Source of the DNA: Clostridiisalibacter paucivorans DSM 22131
Lineage (GTDB): Bacteria > Bacillota > Clostridia > Tissierellales > Clostridiisalibacteraceae
Reading direction: 5' to 3'
Length of the DNA stretch: 64,000 bases
NCBI RefSeq assembly: GCF_000620125.1
Contig: NZ_JHVL01000001.1
Span: 124,001 to 188,000, forward strand
Translations under genes and position numbers: made by a program
Part shown: piece by piece, positions 35,838 to 44,494 of the stretch
Layout: every line of letters begins with the position of its first letter
How positions within the stretch are numbered: the stretch's first letter is position 1
Notes under the pieces: generated by a model
What the model saw: only the letters and a program-made list of their open reading frames with translations
Database searches by the model: none
Told to the model about the DNA's origin: nothing

Positions 35838-37550
35838 TTATTCGTATATTCCAATACCTTCCTTAACTAGTTTTTTTGTATAACTATTGACTGGATTAGA
35901 AAATATATCTGAAGCCAATCCATATTCTACTATTTTGCCTTTATTCATCACATATACTATATCTGCAATCTTTCTAGCAATAAATAAATCATGGGTTATA
36001 TACAACATAGCAAACCCCTTCTTATTTTGCAGCCCTTTTAAAAGCCGCAGAATATTTGCCTGTGTAGAAGGGTCCAACATAGAGCTTATCTCATCAGCTA
36101 TCAATAGTCTAGGCTCCATCACTAATGCCCTAGCCAATGCTACCCTTTGCCTTTGACCTCCACTCAACATATGACATTTTCTAGATAAAAAACTTTCATC
36201 AAATGGCAGTTGAACATCCTGCAATGCATTTTTTGCCTTTTCTTCTCGATATTCATGACTACCGTCTTTTATTATATTTAATGGTTCCATTATAGCCTCT
36301 TTTATAGTGAACCTATCATTTATAGCAGAAAATGGATCTTGAAATACTATCTGTACACCTTCTTTCCGACTAGTTACATTATGTTTTGAAACTTTAGTAC
36401 CTTCAAATAATAATTCTCCATCATCCCATGGTAATATCCCCGCTAATATACTGGCCAAGGTAGTCTTTCCAGATCCTGATTCCCCTATAAGTGCTACTAC
36501 TTCTCCCCATCTTATCTTCATGCTACATTTATTACAAGCCCTTATTATTTCGCCTTTAAATTTATAAGACTTTTCTACACCTTTACCTTCAAGCAATGTA
36601 ACTATTCCACCTCTATTACATGCAACCTGTCGTTCCACCGATACATAATGAAGTTCTGGTTTCTTAGTCTCACATAATTCTAACTTTTGAGTACACCTTT
36701 CATAAAAAGGACATCCTAACTTTCTAAGTGCTCCAGATTTTCCTGGTATTCCCCACATATCACGATAGGGATTAATTGAAGGGGATGCATTTAGTAGCCC
36801 TCTAGTGTAAGTATGCATAGGATCTTTTATAATTTCACTGGTAATCCCCTTCTCTATTATACATCCAGAATACATAACATTGGTTCTAGATGTGAGTTCA
36901 GAAATAGTTTCTATTTCATGGGATATTACTATTAATGCAAAGCCCTGCTCCTTATGAAGTCTTGAAATCAAATTTCTGATGTCTCTTTTAGACACAGCAT
37001 CTAAGGCTGTTGTAGGTTCATCTACTATAAGTAAATCAGGGTTACACGCAAGTGCCATTGCTATAAGTGCCCTTTGCCTCATACCACCTGACAATTGATG
37101 GGGATAATATTTCCTCCATTGTCTATCAAGGCCTACCATATCCATTAAATCCACTACCCTTTTATATCCCTCTTTTTCTGAAATATTTAGATGCTTATAG
37201 ATGACCTCATATATTTGCTCTTGTATAGTTAACAGAGGATTCAATACATCTAAACTATTTTGAAAAACTATAGATATATTATTCCATCGAATACTATTTA
37301 GTTTATCCTTAGATAATCTGTTCATATCTTTGCCCTCATAATAAATATGGCCTCTTATATCACTTGGTGATTCTATAAGACCCATTATTGCCATCGCCAA
37401 AGAAGTCTTACCACTACCTGACTCCCCTATAATACCTAAGCTATCTCCTCTATTAAGAACAATATTTACATCCCTAACGGCATCAATAGTTTCTTTATCC
37501 AATTTATATTTCACTGAAAGATCTTCTATCTTTAATAATGAGCTATCCAT
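35838..37550 (-). CDS. fused two-domain ABC ATPase of nickel/peptide importer type
   Basis: The 570 aa contain two ATPase cores in one chain. The first (about 1-310) has GESGSGKTSLA, LSGGMRQR and the oligo-HPY Cys block CPFYERCTQ...C...C. The second (about 320-570) has GESGSGKTTLA and LSGGQRQRVALARAL. In most dpp/nik/opp systems these are two genes (DppD and DppF). The fused form is the last cistron of a cobalamin-riboswitch operon, so it probably drives uptake of cobalt or a corrinoid, by inference. Confidence 0.92.
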   Translation of the reverse strand: MDSSLLKIEDLSVKYKLDKETIDAVRDVNIVLNRGDSLGIIGESGSGKTSLAMAIMGLIESPSDIRGHIYYEGKDMNRLSKDKLNSIRWNNISIVFQNSLDVLNPLLTIQEQIYEVIYKHLNISEKEGYKRVVDLMDMVGLDRQWRKYYPHQLSGGMRQRALIAMALACNPDLLIVDEPTTALDAVSKRDIRNLISRLHKEQGFALIVISHEIETISELTSRTNVMYSGCIIEKGITSEIIKDPMHTYTRGLLNASPSINPYRDMWGIPGKSGALRKLGCPFYERCTQKLELCETKKPELHYVSVERQVACNRGGIVTLLEGKGVEKSYKFKGEIIRACNKCSMKIRWGEVVALIGESGSGKTTLASILAGILPWDDGELLFEGTKVSKHNVTSRKEGVQIVFQDPFSAINDRFTIKEAIMEPLNIIKDGSHEYREEKAKNALQDVQLPFDESFLSRKCHMLSGGQRQRVALARALVMEPRLLIADEISSMLDPSTQANILRLLKGLQNKKGFAMLYITHDLFIARKIADIVYVMNKGKIVEYGLASDIFSNPVNSYTKKLVKEGIGIYE

Positions 37551-37562
37551 AATCCACCTCTT

Positions 37563-38399
37563 TTACAGTTTATCATCTAATATCCTTTCGAGATCTCTAC
37601 TTATAAATGAAATAGCAAGAACCAATAATATAATAGCCATTAGTGGGCTAATAACCCACCATTTCCAATAATCAGTAAAATATATACCTTGAAAATTTAT
37701 GGCATGGTTAAGTATCAATCCCCAACTCTTTGATGTGGGATCTCCTAATCCCAAAAAAGATAGTCCTGCTTCAGCTACTATTGACTTACTGGTAAGTTTT
37801 ATAACTGTTACTAGTAAAATAGGCAATACCCCTGGCACAAAATGTTTCACCAGAAGATGTGTAAAGCTAGCACCATAGCTTTGGGCTGCCACAATATAAT
37901 TTTCACTTTTCATAGCCATTATTTTAGATCTAACTATCCTGGCAGGAGTTGTCCATGAAAATAATGCCAACACTATTATAATATTTTTAGTACTTGGTCC
38001 GAAAAAGGCACCTAATAATATCATCATCGGCAAATCGGGTAATACTAACATTATGTCAGTCATTCTCATAATAACCCTATCTACAGTACCTCCAAAATAT
38101 CCCGATATCATTCCTAATATTCCCCCTCCAAACCCTGCTATCATAGAAGCAGAAACCCCTATCAATACACTGAGTTTAGCACCAAAGCATATCTGTGACA
38201 ATAAATCGATTCCCAAATCATCTGTACCTAACCAATGCTCCTCATTAGGGTGCTCTAAAGACTGCCCCGAAGGTAAATTATATGGATATGGATACATATA
38301 TTGGGAAAATAGTCCTATAAGTATGATTATCACTATAAACAACATAGATACCTTCCCAATACTAGTAAATTTATTAAACCATAAAAACACATCTCTCAT
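37563..38399 (-). CDS. ABC permease, OppC/DppC/NikC family
   Basis: The 278-aa permease has about six helices, an N-terminal OppC_N segment, LGTDDLGIDLLSQICFGA and the EAA loop EAGLSFLGLGDPTSKSWG. It starts 12 nt before the ATPase gene and 1 nt after the other permease. It forms the membrane heterodimer. Confidence 0.94.
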   Translation of the reverse strand: MRDVFLWFNKFTSIGKVSMLFIVIIILIGLFSQYMYPYPYNLPSGQSLEHPNEEHWLGTDDLGIDLLSQICFGAKLSVLIGVSASMIAGFGGGILGMISGYFGGTVDRVIMRMTDIMLVLPDLPMMILLGAFFGPSTKNIIIVLALFSWTTPARIVRSKIMAMKSENYIVAAQSYGASFTHLLVKHFVPGVLPILLVTVIKLTSKSIVAEAGLSFLGLGDPTSKSWGLILNHAINFQGIYFTDYWKWWVISPLMAIILLVLAISFISRDLERILDDKL

Positions 38400-39371
38400 C
38401 TAATTCACCCTCGGATCAATTTTTTTATATATTATATCTGCTAAAAGATTCATAATTAATACAGTAAAAGTTACAAATAAAAATATGCCTTGGATTAAAG
38501 TATAGTCCCTGACCATAACTGCTTCCCTCATGAGTCGCCCCAATCCTGGGTAGTTAAATACATTTTCTACTAATATAGCTCCTCCAAAAACTCCTCCCAG
38601 ACTTAAAAATATCCTAGTTATAACAGGTAACATAGCATTTTTAAGTGCATGTTTAAATATAATAGTTCTATCCCTTAGACCTTTAGCCTGGGCAGTCTTC
38701 ATATAGTTTTTAGTAAGAACTGATATCATACTATTTCTTGACAATAAGTAAAATCCTCCTACCCGCGATAAGGACAATGCCATAACAGGGAGTAAACCAT
38801 GATGTATAACATCTAATATCCTTTCTACAATATTGTCATACTGTGCAAAAACTGTCATACCTCCTGACAATGGAAAAAGTCCAGTTTTAGCTGCTAATAT
38901 AAACAGCAGTAACACAGCTATTAGAAATGCTGGAATTTCGGAAAATATTATCATGACGGAATATATGGTTTTATCAATCCAACCCTTTCTATTCCATGCA
39001 GAAAAGGCACCTATAACAGTACCAATAGAACTACTTGCTATTATGGATATAATCACTATTCCCAATGTCCATATGGCCCTCTTAAGTATTATAGATAACA
39101 CTAAGTCATTATAATAAATGCTATATCCAATATTGCCTCTAAACATATTTACTATATAGTTTTTATATTGTTCTCTCAATGGTTTGTCTAATCTATAATA
39201 AGACTTATACATATCTATCTGTTCCTGTGTATATGTATAGTTTACGCTCCCTTCCTCAGACGAGAGAAAGGTAAAGGGGTCCCCAGGCATTAACCTGGGG
39301 ATGAAAAAGTTTAATGTTATTATAACTAAGAATGTAATTGCATACTCTACAATCTTTTTTGAAATCTTCAT
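38400..39371 (-). CDS. ABC permease, OppB/DppB/NikB family
   Basis: The 323 aa have about six helices, FFIPRLMPGDPFTFLSSEEG after the first helix (family mark) and FKHALKNAMLPVITRIFLSLGG as the EAA loop. I use the ATG at 39371; a TTG three codons upstream is also possible. It follows the binding-protein gene directly. Confidence 0.93.
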   Translation of the reverse strand: MKISKKIVEYAITFLVIITLNFFIPRLMPGDPFTFLSSEEGSVNYTYTQEQIDMYKSYYRLDKPLREQYKNYIVNMFRGNIGYSIYYNDLVLSIILKRAIWTLGIVIISIIASSSIGTVIGAFSAWNRKGWIDKTIYSVMIIFSEIPAFLIAVLLLFILAAKTGLFPLSGGMTVFAQYDNIVERILDVIHHGLLPVMALSLSRVGGFYLLSRNSMISVLTKNYMKTAQAKGLRDRTIIFKHALKNAMLPVITRIFLSLGGVFGGAILVENVFNYPGLGRLMREAVMVRDYTLIQGIFLFVTFTVLIMNLLADIIYKKIDPRVN

Positions 39372-39381
39372 TATTTCCAAC

Positions 39382-40944
39382 TCATTCCATTTCTAAATAA
39401 GATATTTTATTATGGGTTACTTCATGGTGGTTAAATACATGCTTCCAATTATCATATTTTGCTGGCCTAAATACAGTATATGTTGCAGTATTGTACAGTG
39501 GTATTTGAGGAACTTCCTCTGCTATGACCTCTTGAAGTTGATAAATTATATCTCTTCTATCATCTGAATTGAGTTCCAATAATTGTGACTTGCATAATTC
39601 ATTTATCTTATCATTATTATATCCTGGGATTCCTCCAATAAATGTAGATTTTGTATCATCTTTTCCATAGGCATATTGCTCCCTTAATATATCTGCATCA
39701 TTTCCCCAACCCCCATGGCCAATAAGTACCATTTCATAATCTCCATTTTTTACTGCAGCATCTCTAGATTTTTTATCTATACTCTTTATCTCTAAATCAA
39801 TGCCCACTTTTTCAAGACTTAATTTGATTAGTTCTCCAATTCTAACTTCCTTATTATCATTACCAGTTAATAATGTGAATTTGTATTCTTTATTTTCTAA
39901 TAGCTGTTTAGACTTATCTAAATCAAACCCATATTGCTTAATATTTTTATTATACCAGATATGATCTACTGGCAAATAACCTGCACTGGCAGGCTTAGCA
40001 GCTCCCCTTGCAACCTTTTCTATGAGTTCACCTTTATCTATACCGTAGGCCATAGCCTGTCTTAAATTTTTGTTTTTAAGTTCGGATCTCTTTTCCATAT
40101 TAAACATAATTCTATATCCCCAAAATGCAGGGTCATTTATAACTTTATATTGGGAATCATTTTTATATTTATTTAATATATCAGGTGTAACTTCTGTTAT
40201 ATCTATATCTCTCTTTTCAAAGGCCAATATAGTATCACTCACAGGCACAAATTGAATTATATCTGCCTTCTGTTTAGGTCCCCAATAATCATTAAATGCT
40301 TCAAATTTATATGCACCTTGCTCCTTGCTATATTCTTTAAGTATATACGGTCCACATCCTATAACTGCCTCAGGACCATTGAATTTTTTAGGGTCTTCTA
40401 CATCTTTCCATATATGTTTAGGTATAATCCTTGCTGCTCCAAATCTATTCAACAAAGTTGCATTGGGTTCATTTACATTTATGCTAATATTGTGTTCATC
40501 TATTACATTTATCTCGTTTATAAAATTGTCCTTACTTATATTTAATTCATCTGAGACTGGTGGATATTCAGCGTAGTATTCAAAGGAAAACTTTACATCC
40601 TCTGCTGTCATAGGCTGACCATCCTGCCATTTAACTCCTTCTCTCAATTTAAAGGTGTATGTTTTTCCATCTTCACTTACTTTCCAGTCTTCAGCAAGCC
40701 AAGGTATAAAGCCTTCTTCTCCTCGCTCTAATAAACTGTCAAATATAAGTCTCATCTTATATGCACCAGGACCCCTAGAATAATGGGCATAAGGACTAGG
40801 ATATCCCCAATCTCCCCCTTCAAGATTCAATACTACTTCTTCATTATTATTCCCATCTACATTGGTTACTTCTCCATTGCCACATCCCGAGAGAATCATC
40901 ATAAATGCCATTGTCAAAATCATTAGTTTATATATTTTCTTCAT
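39382..40944 (-). CDS. SBP_bac_5-type solute-binding lipoprotein
   Basis: The 520 aa have a lipoprotein signal with LSGC (Cys21) and the family 5 layout (LAEDWKVSEDGKTYTFKLREGVKWQDGQPMTAEDVKFSF). The ligand could be a metal chelate, nickel, cobalt or an oligopeptide; the signature does not tell. It sits 1 nt downstream of the methyltransferase gene in the riboswitch operon, so cobalt or a corrinoid-related compound is inferred. It acts at the outer face of the membrane. Confidence 0.92.
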   Translation of the reverse strand: MKKIYKLMILTMAFMMILSGCGNGEVTNVDGNNNEEVVLNLEGGDWGYPSPYAHYSRGPGAYKMRLIFDSLLERGEEGFIPWLAEDWKVSEDGKTYTFKLREGVKWQDGQPMTAEDVKFSFEYYAEYPPVSDELNISKDNFINEINVIDEHNISINVNEPNATLLNRFGAARIIPKHIWKDVEDPKKFNGPEAVIGCGPYILKEYSKEQGAYKFEAFNDYWGPKQKADIIQFVPVSDTILAFEKRDIDITEVTPDILNKYKNDSQYKVINDPAFWGYRIMFNMEKRSELKNKNLRQAMAYGIDKGELIEKVARGAAKPASAGYLPVDHIWYNKNIKQYGFDLDKSKQLLENKEYKFTLLTGNDNKEVRIGELIKLSLEKVGIDLEIKSIDKKSRDAAVKNGDYEMVLIGHGGWGNDADILREQYAYGKDDTKSTFIGGIPGYNNDKINELCKSQLLELNSDDRRDIIYQLQEVIAEEVPQIPLYNTATYTVFRPAKYDNWKHVFNHHEVTHNKISYLEME

Positions 40945-40945
40945 T

Positions 40946-41746
40946 TTACACCCTCCATATCATCCAACCTATTTTGGCTTTAGTATTTTCTACTATAATA
41001 CCATCTTTGGATATACTATTTAAATAATTTTTTATGTCATATACTATCTGAGGTTCTTCTTTAATATGTACAGTATACACATTTATCGCATCTTCTAATC
41101 TCCTCTTATTTTCCCATTGCACATCCCTATAATATATCTCAGGGTATATACCCAATTGCCATAATATATTAAATGCACAGTACATCTTAATTCCCCAATT
41201 ATTAATATATTTGCCTTTAGAGGATAATCTATTTATAGTATCCCTTACCTCGTCCTCTCTAGTCACAAAACCACTTAAAAAACAATATCCTTTACTAGCT
41301 TCATTCATCTTTACTAAAGTATCCTTACTATCTATTGCTGGAGACATAGATGCAAATACAAGGTCAAATCTATTATTCCATGCCCTTTGATTTAAATCTA
41401 TATGCTGCCACGGTACTGCATCAAAGGAAATATTCCTTATATTTAATTTTTCTGCATTCTCTCTAGCATACTTAATCATATTGGGAGATATATCTATACC
41501 TGTTACATATTTTGACTTTTTCGAAAATTCTACGCTATATTTACCAGGCCCACAACCTATATCTAATATCTCTGATGATTTATTGACTATATTTTTAGAT
41601 AACAAGAACTCTATTACCTCATCCATTCTAGCATTTTTATCCTTGCCATTAAATTCCTTTGCCCTTAAATCCCATACATCTTTAGTAGCTGATAAATTCA
41701 TATTTGAAGATTCTCGCCACATATCATCAAAAGTTTTTATATCCAC
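40946..41746 (-). CDS. class I SAM methyltransferase, first gene of the cobalamin-riboswitch operon
   Basis: The 266-aa enzyme has SAM motif I (ILDIGCGPGKYSVEF, about residues 61-75), VTGIDISPNM and the acidic post-I segment. The C-terminal part is family-typical of small-molecule methylases but the substrate is unknown. I take a GTG at 41746, 8 nt after AAGGAG; a GTG nine bases upstream is too close to the site. The link with the ABC importer suggests modification of a metallophore, the cargo, or a regulator. That is inferred. Confidence 0.88.
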   Translation of the reverse strand: MDIKTFDDMWRESSNMNLSATKDVWDLRAKEFNGKDKNARMDEVIEFLLSKNIVNKSSEILDIGCGPGKYSVEFSKKSKYVTGIDISPNMIKYARENAEKLNIRNISFDAVPWQHIDLNQRAWNNRFDLVFASMSPAIDSKDTLVKMNEASKGYCFLSGFVTREDEVRDTINRLSSKGKYINNWGIKMYCAFNILWQLGIYPEIYYRDVQWENKRRLEDAINVYTVHIKEEPQIVYDIKNYLNSISKDGIIVENTKAKIGWMIWRV

Positions 41747-41774
41747 TTTACCCACTCCTTTTTAGATAAGAATA

Positions 41775-41820
41775 AAACTAAAAGACACCTCAATAAAACA
41801 GTTAAGAGGTGTCTCACATT
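41775..41820 (-). terminator. riboswitch-controlled terminator
   Basis: On minus, AGACACCTC/GAGGTGTCT (41783-41814) is followed by TTTTAGTTTTAT. It lies between the cobalamin aptamer and the first gene, as an expression platform. Confidence 0.85.
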
Positions 41821-41867
41821 TCAAAAATCATTAAAACGTAATAAAACATACCCCCCTATCTTCCGTA

Positions 41868-42050
41868 GAGTTCCTGGCACATGATATAGGCAGGTCTTCT
41901 GACTTAAGAATCATAGTTTTTCCATACCTTCCCGAAGATCAGTGGTAATAACTTGGAAAAACTCCTCTAATACAGCGGCGGGACCGTGCAGGCATCTCAC
42001 CTGTCTTCCCTTTTCATAGATATCTTAAAAATAATATCTAAACCTATACC
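41868..42050 (-). promoter_or_regulatory. cobalamin riboswitch
   Basis: On minus the aptamer reads ...GACAGGTGAGATGCCTGCAC, GGTCCCGCCGCTGTA, then ACCACTGATCTTCGGGAAGG and AGTCAGAAGACCTGCC. These are the expected conserved blocks (B12 box region and the GCCxCTG-type motif, here ACCACTG). It is followed by a terminator stem. Binding of B12 would switch off the methyltransferase/ABC operon. The whole 41756-42159 gap is this leader, its promoter and the peroxiredoxin terminator. Confidence 0.92.
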
Positions 42051-42075
42051 CATTTATTAACTTATCGTTAAATTA

Positions 42076-42104
42076 ATAATATATTATGGGCATATGTATG
42101 TCAA
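42076..42104 (-). promoter_or_regulatory. promoter of the cobalamin-riboswitch operon
   Basis: On minus, TTGACA (42099-42104), a 17-nt spacer and TATTAT (42076-42081) lie upstream of the aptamer. Confidence 0.8.
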
Positions 42105-42116
42105 GAGCAATTAGAA

Positions 42117-42146
42117 AAGGGATATTTCACTATGAAATATCCCTTA
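42117..42146 (-). terminator. terminator after the peroxiredoxin gene
   Basis: AAGGGATATTTCA/TGAAATATCCCTT; on minus it is followed by TTTCTAATTG, so the U-tract is modest. Confidence 0.75.
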
Positions 42147-42159
42147 GTTTTTATATCAC

Positions 42160-42825
42160 TTATTTTAAATCCTTATAGCAGAACCACCAGTCTAAACACT
42201 CTATCTCTCCAGACTCTGCCTTTTTAAGTCTTTCCTCTACTAATTCTTCAGTACCAGCAGGAGGTATTATTACCTTTTCCCCTATCAATGGGTTATTTGG
42301 CCAATTTTCAGGTACTGCTACTCCATTATTATCCGATGTCTGTAATGCCTTTACTGCTCTTAAAACTTCGTCTACACTTCTTCCTATCTCTTGTGGATAA
42401 TACATCATAAGCCTTAAAATTCCTTTATCGTCTACTATAAATACTGCCCTTACAGTATTAGTTCCCTTGCTCTCATGTAACATACCTAATTTATTAGAAA
42501 CTCTACCCAATTCATCTGCTATAACAGGGAATGGTACCTTTACATCTGTTTTTTCATTAATCCATTGTACCCATTTTATATGAGAAAATACTTGGTCTAC
42601 AGATAATCCTATAAGCTCTGTATTTAATTTCTTGAATTCATCTGCTTTCTTAGCAAAGCTTACAAATTCAGTAGTACAAACTGGAGTAAAGTCCCCTGGA
42701 TGACTAAATAATACAAACCATTTCCCTTTATAATCTTCTGGTAATTTCTTTACTCCATGGGTAGTATTGACCTCCATTTCTGGAAATGCATCTCCTAATA
42801 ATGGTAATTTGTTTTGTTTTTCCAC
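42160..42825 (-). CDS. peroxiredoxin, Prx6/archaeal AhpC type
   Basis: The 221 aa have the peroxidatic Cys in [15 protein letters not shown] (about 48-52) and Arg near RAVFIVDD. The C-terminus contains CLDWWFC, two Cys like those of archaeal decameric Prx6-type enzymes. It reduces peroxides in the cytosol. Two PerR-like boxes cover its start region (42892-42923), so hydrogen peroxide induction is likely. Confidence 0.93.
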   Translation of the reverse strand: MEKQNKLPLLGDAFPEMEVNTTHGVKKLPEDYKGKWFVLFSHPGDFTPVCTTEFVSFAKKADEFKKLNTELIGLSVDQVFSHIKWVQWINEKTDVKVPFPVIADELGRVSNKLGMLHESKGTNTVRAVFIVDDKGILRLMMYYPQEIGRSVDEVLRAVKALQTSDNNGVAVPENWPNNPLIGEKVIIPPAGTEELVEERLKKAESGEIECLDWWFCYKDLK

Positions 42826-42891
42826 AAAAATCTCCTCCTTATATTTTATAAATAATATATTTTAATCTAATTCATATTAGACATATGTAAT

Positions 42892-42957
42892 TTGTAATTA
42901 TTCTTAATTTGTAATGATTACATTTTTAATTATAGTTCAATTATTTTCCTTTGTCAA
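42892..42957 (-). promoter_or_regulatory. peroxiredoxin promoter with two PerR-like boxes
   Basis: A perfect minus-strand promoter (TTGACA 42952-42957, 17-nt spacer, TATAAT 42929-42934) is followed by TTGTAATGATTACAT (42909-42923) and TTGTAATTATTCTTA (42892-42906). Each differs from the Bacillus Per box TTATAATNATTATAA at three positions. The first starts 5 nt after the -10, which fits repression. Confidence 0.75.
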
Positions 42958-42998
42958 GTGTTATTGATAATATTTATCAAAATTATTTTTTAAAAAAA

Positions 42999-43069
42999 AT
43001 AGTTAGTAGTAAGTAGTTTAATGATGAAATCCATAGGATTTCTACCATCAACTACTAACCACTAACTAT
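42999..43069. repeat. dispersed TTAGTAGTTAG inverted repeat, copy 5
   Basis: ATAGTTAGTAGTAAGTAG, TTTAATGATGAAATCCATAG, GATTTCTACCATCAAC, TACTAACCACTAACTAT in order. Confidence 0.85.
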
Positions 43070-43101
43070 TACCTACTGACTCATTATATACTTTCTTAAA
43101 T

Positions 43102-43347
43102 TCAAAACCTATGTCTCATATATCTATACAAAAATACTATAGCTATAGATATTAAGACTAATATTACAATAAAATTCGTATTATTACTAGTTGTTAAAAA
43201 TATAGCTGTGGGACCATCAGCTCCCCCTATTATGTCTACACTAGCACGAGTAGTCATATATGTTGATATCAAATTGGCAATTATAATACACAAAAATAAG
43301 AATAATAGACATTTTATAAAATTATTTATATTCAATAATTTTTTCAT
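43102..43347 (-). CDS. mini-protein with the GGADGPT motif of Na+-translocating decarboxylase beta subunits
   Basis: The 81 aa have two membrane helices (about 10-30 and 58-75) around SVDIIGGADGPTAIFLTTSN. The IIGGADGPTAI(F/Y) block is the hallmark of the beta subunits of oxaloacetate, glutaconyl-CoA and methylmalonyl-CoA decarboxylase Na+ pumps, which are about 400 aa long. There are no such subunits nearby. It lies 31 nt downstream of the flavodoxin gene. Either this is a separate small-protein family or a relic of a beta subunit; the intact frame and own site (GGAGATAAGTAT) favour the former. Confidence 0.75.
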   Translation of the reverse strand: MKKLLNINNFIKCLLFLFLCIIIANLISTYMTTRASVDIIGGADGPTAIFLTTSNNTNFIVILVLISIAIVFLYRYMRHRF

Positions 43348-43378
43348 ATATACTTATCTCCTTAGACCTTTCACGTTT

Positions 43379-43921
43379 TTATTTATTAAGGCCTTTAATA
43401 TACATAATCAATGGCTCTATTGCATCTATATTTGTAAAATCAACCTTCTTTCCATATGATTCTAACATATCTTTATCATCTTTAGACATTTCATCAGGTT
43501 TTTTCTTAGAAACTATTTTTTTAAGCATTGCCATCATAGCCTTATGGGTAAAACTTAGATTCTTATAATCAATTCCACCCCGAAAGTGAAAAAACTTTAT
43601 TCTTTCTGCCATTCCATTTGAGAAATTCTTTTCAATAATTGGCTTAAAGATATCTATATCGTCTGTAGATGCAAGACCCACTGTAAAAACAATGATATTT
43701 TTATCCTTCAGTCTCTCAAAATTTTTAGTTATAATAGATACTCCATTAATCCCACTGGCATAAAGTCCGCCCCCAAAAATTACTGTATTATATAGTAATA
43801 AATCTTTAATTTCAACCTCTGAAACCTCAAGCAGATCTCCATGGGATTCATTAGCTATCCACTGTGCATATTTTTTTGTGCTACCATATTTGGATTTATA
43901 TATAATTGCAATTTTGTTCAT
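43379..43921 (-). CDS. flavodoxin-domain protein (HemG-like)
   Basis: The 180 aa start MNKIAIIYKSKYGSTKKYAQWIA, the FMN-binding flavodoxin_5 type (phosphate loop SKYGSTKKYA), with GGGLYASGI. I use the ATG at 43921 (AAGGGGG site); another ATG two codons upstream is too close. The HemG-like group can reduce quinones, protoporphyrinogen or be stand-alone; which one is open. It is inside the 43.1-45.9 kb membrane-protein operon. Confidence 0.85.
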   Translation of the reverse strand: MNKIAIIYKSKYGSTKKYAQWIANESHGDLLEVSEVEIKDLLLYNTVIFGGGLYASGINGVSIITKNFERLKDKNIIVFTVGLASTDDIDIFKPIIEKNFSNGMAERIKFFHFRGGIDYKNLSFTHKAMMAMLKKIVSKKKPDEMSKDDKDMLESYGKKVDFTNIDAIEPLIMYIKGLNK

Positions 43922-43941
43922 ATACATCCCCCTTAAATCTT

Positions 43942-44493
43942 TTATCCTTTTTTTAAATCTTTATCAAATGTATTTCTAAAACCATAGGTCATCACCATCA
44001 GATATATCCTCAACACAATAAATATAATACCTACTAAAATATGCAAATATGTTATGTTGAACATAAGTGTAAAGTTCAATAATATAAGATTAGTTATTGA
44101 AACTACAGTATAAAATCTCAGCTTTTTTATACACTCATTAGCCCATTCTTCATAATCGTTATTGTTAAAATATTCTATAGAACCCTCAATATATTTATAA
44201 AACATAATTACTTCCATTACAGTATAAAACACTATTAATAATTGACTAAATATAGAAAATCTCATTGCTTGAATGGATAAAAAAAATCCAATAAAGGTTC
44301 CAATGACTGTCATTATTCCAAAAATTTTAGCCCTATTAAATGATTCTATATGGGTATGTCTGTATAAAGAACCCATTCCACTTAATATAATCATAAACCC
44401 TATAAACCCTGGTAATATCTTTATCATTCCTAATTTTATATTGAATGTTGCAATAAATATCCCCCAAAATATTTTATTATATCCATTATACAT
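43942..44493 (-). CDS. multi-pass membrane protein of unknown family
   Basis: The 183 aa hold five to six hydrophobic segments (IFWGIFIATF, GFIGFMIILSGMG, FGIMTVIGTFIGFFLS, LLIVFYTVMEVIMFY, TVVSITNLILLNFTLMF, LHILVGIIFIVLRIYLMV) and a basic C-terminus. It starts 1 nt downstream of the preceding gene and is followed by flavodoxin (20 nt). No family was recognised. Confidence 0.75.
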   Translation of the reverse strand: MYNGYNKIFWGIFIATFNIKLGMIKILPGFIGFMIILSGMGSLYRHTHIESFNRAKIFGIMTVIGTFIGFFLSIQAMRFSIFSQLLIVFYTVMEVIMFYKYIEGSIEYFNNNDYEEWANECIKKLRFYTVVSITNLILLNFTLMFNITYLHILVGIIFIVLRIYLMVMTYGFRNTFDKDLKKG

Positions 44494-44494
44494 A

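Noticed and set aside
43102-43347. fragment of a decayed decarboxylase beta gene
   Set aside because: It has an intact frame, ribosome site and stop, with no adjacent remnants of the rest of the subunit; kept as an intact small gene, with the relic idea noted as the alternative.
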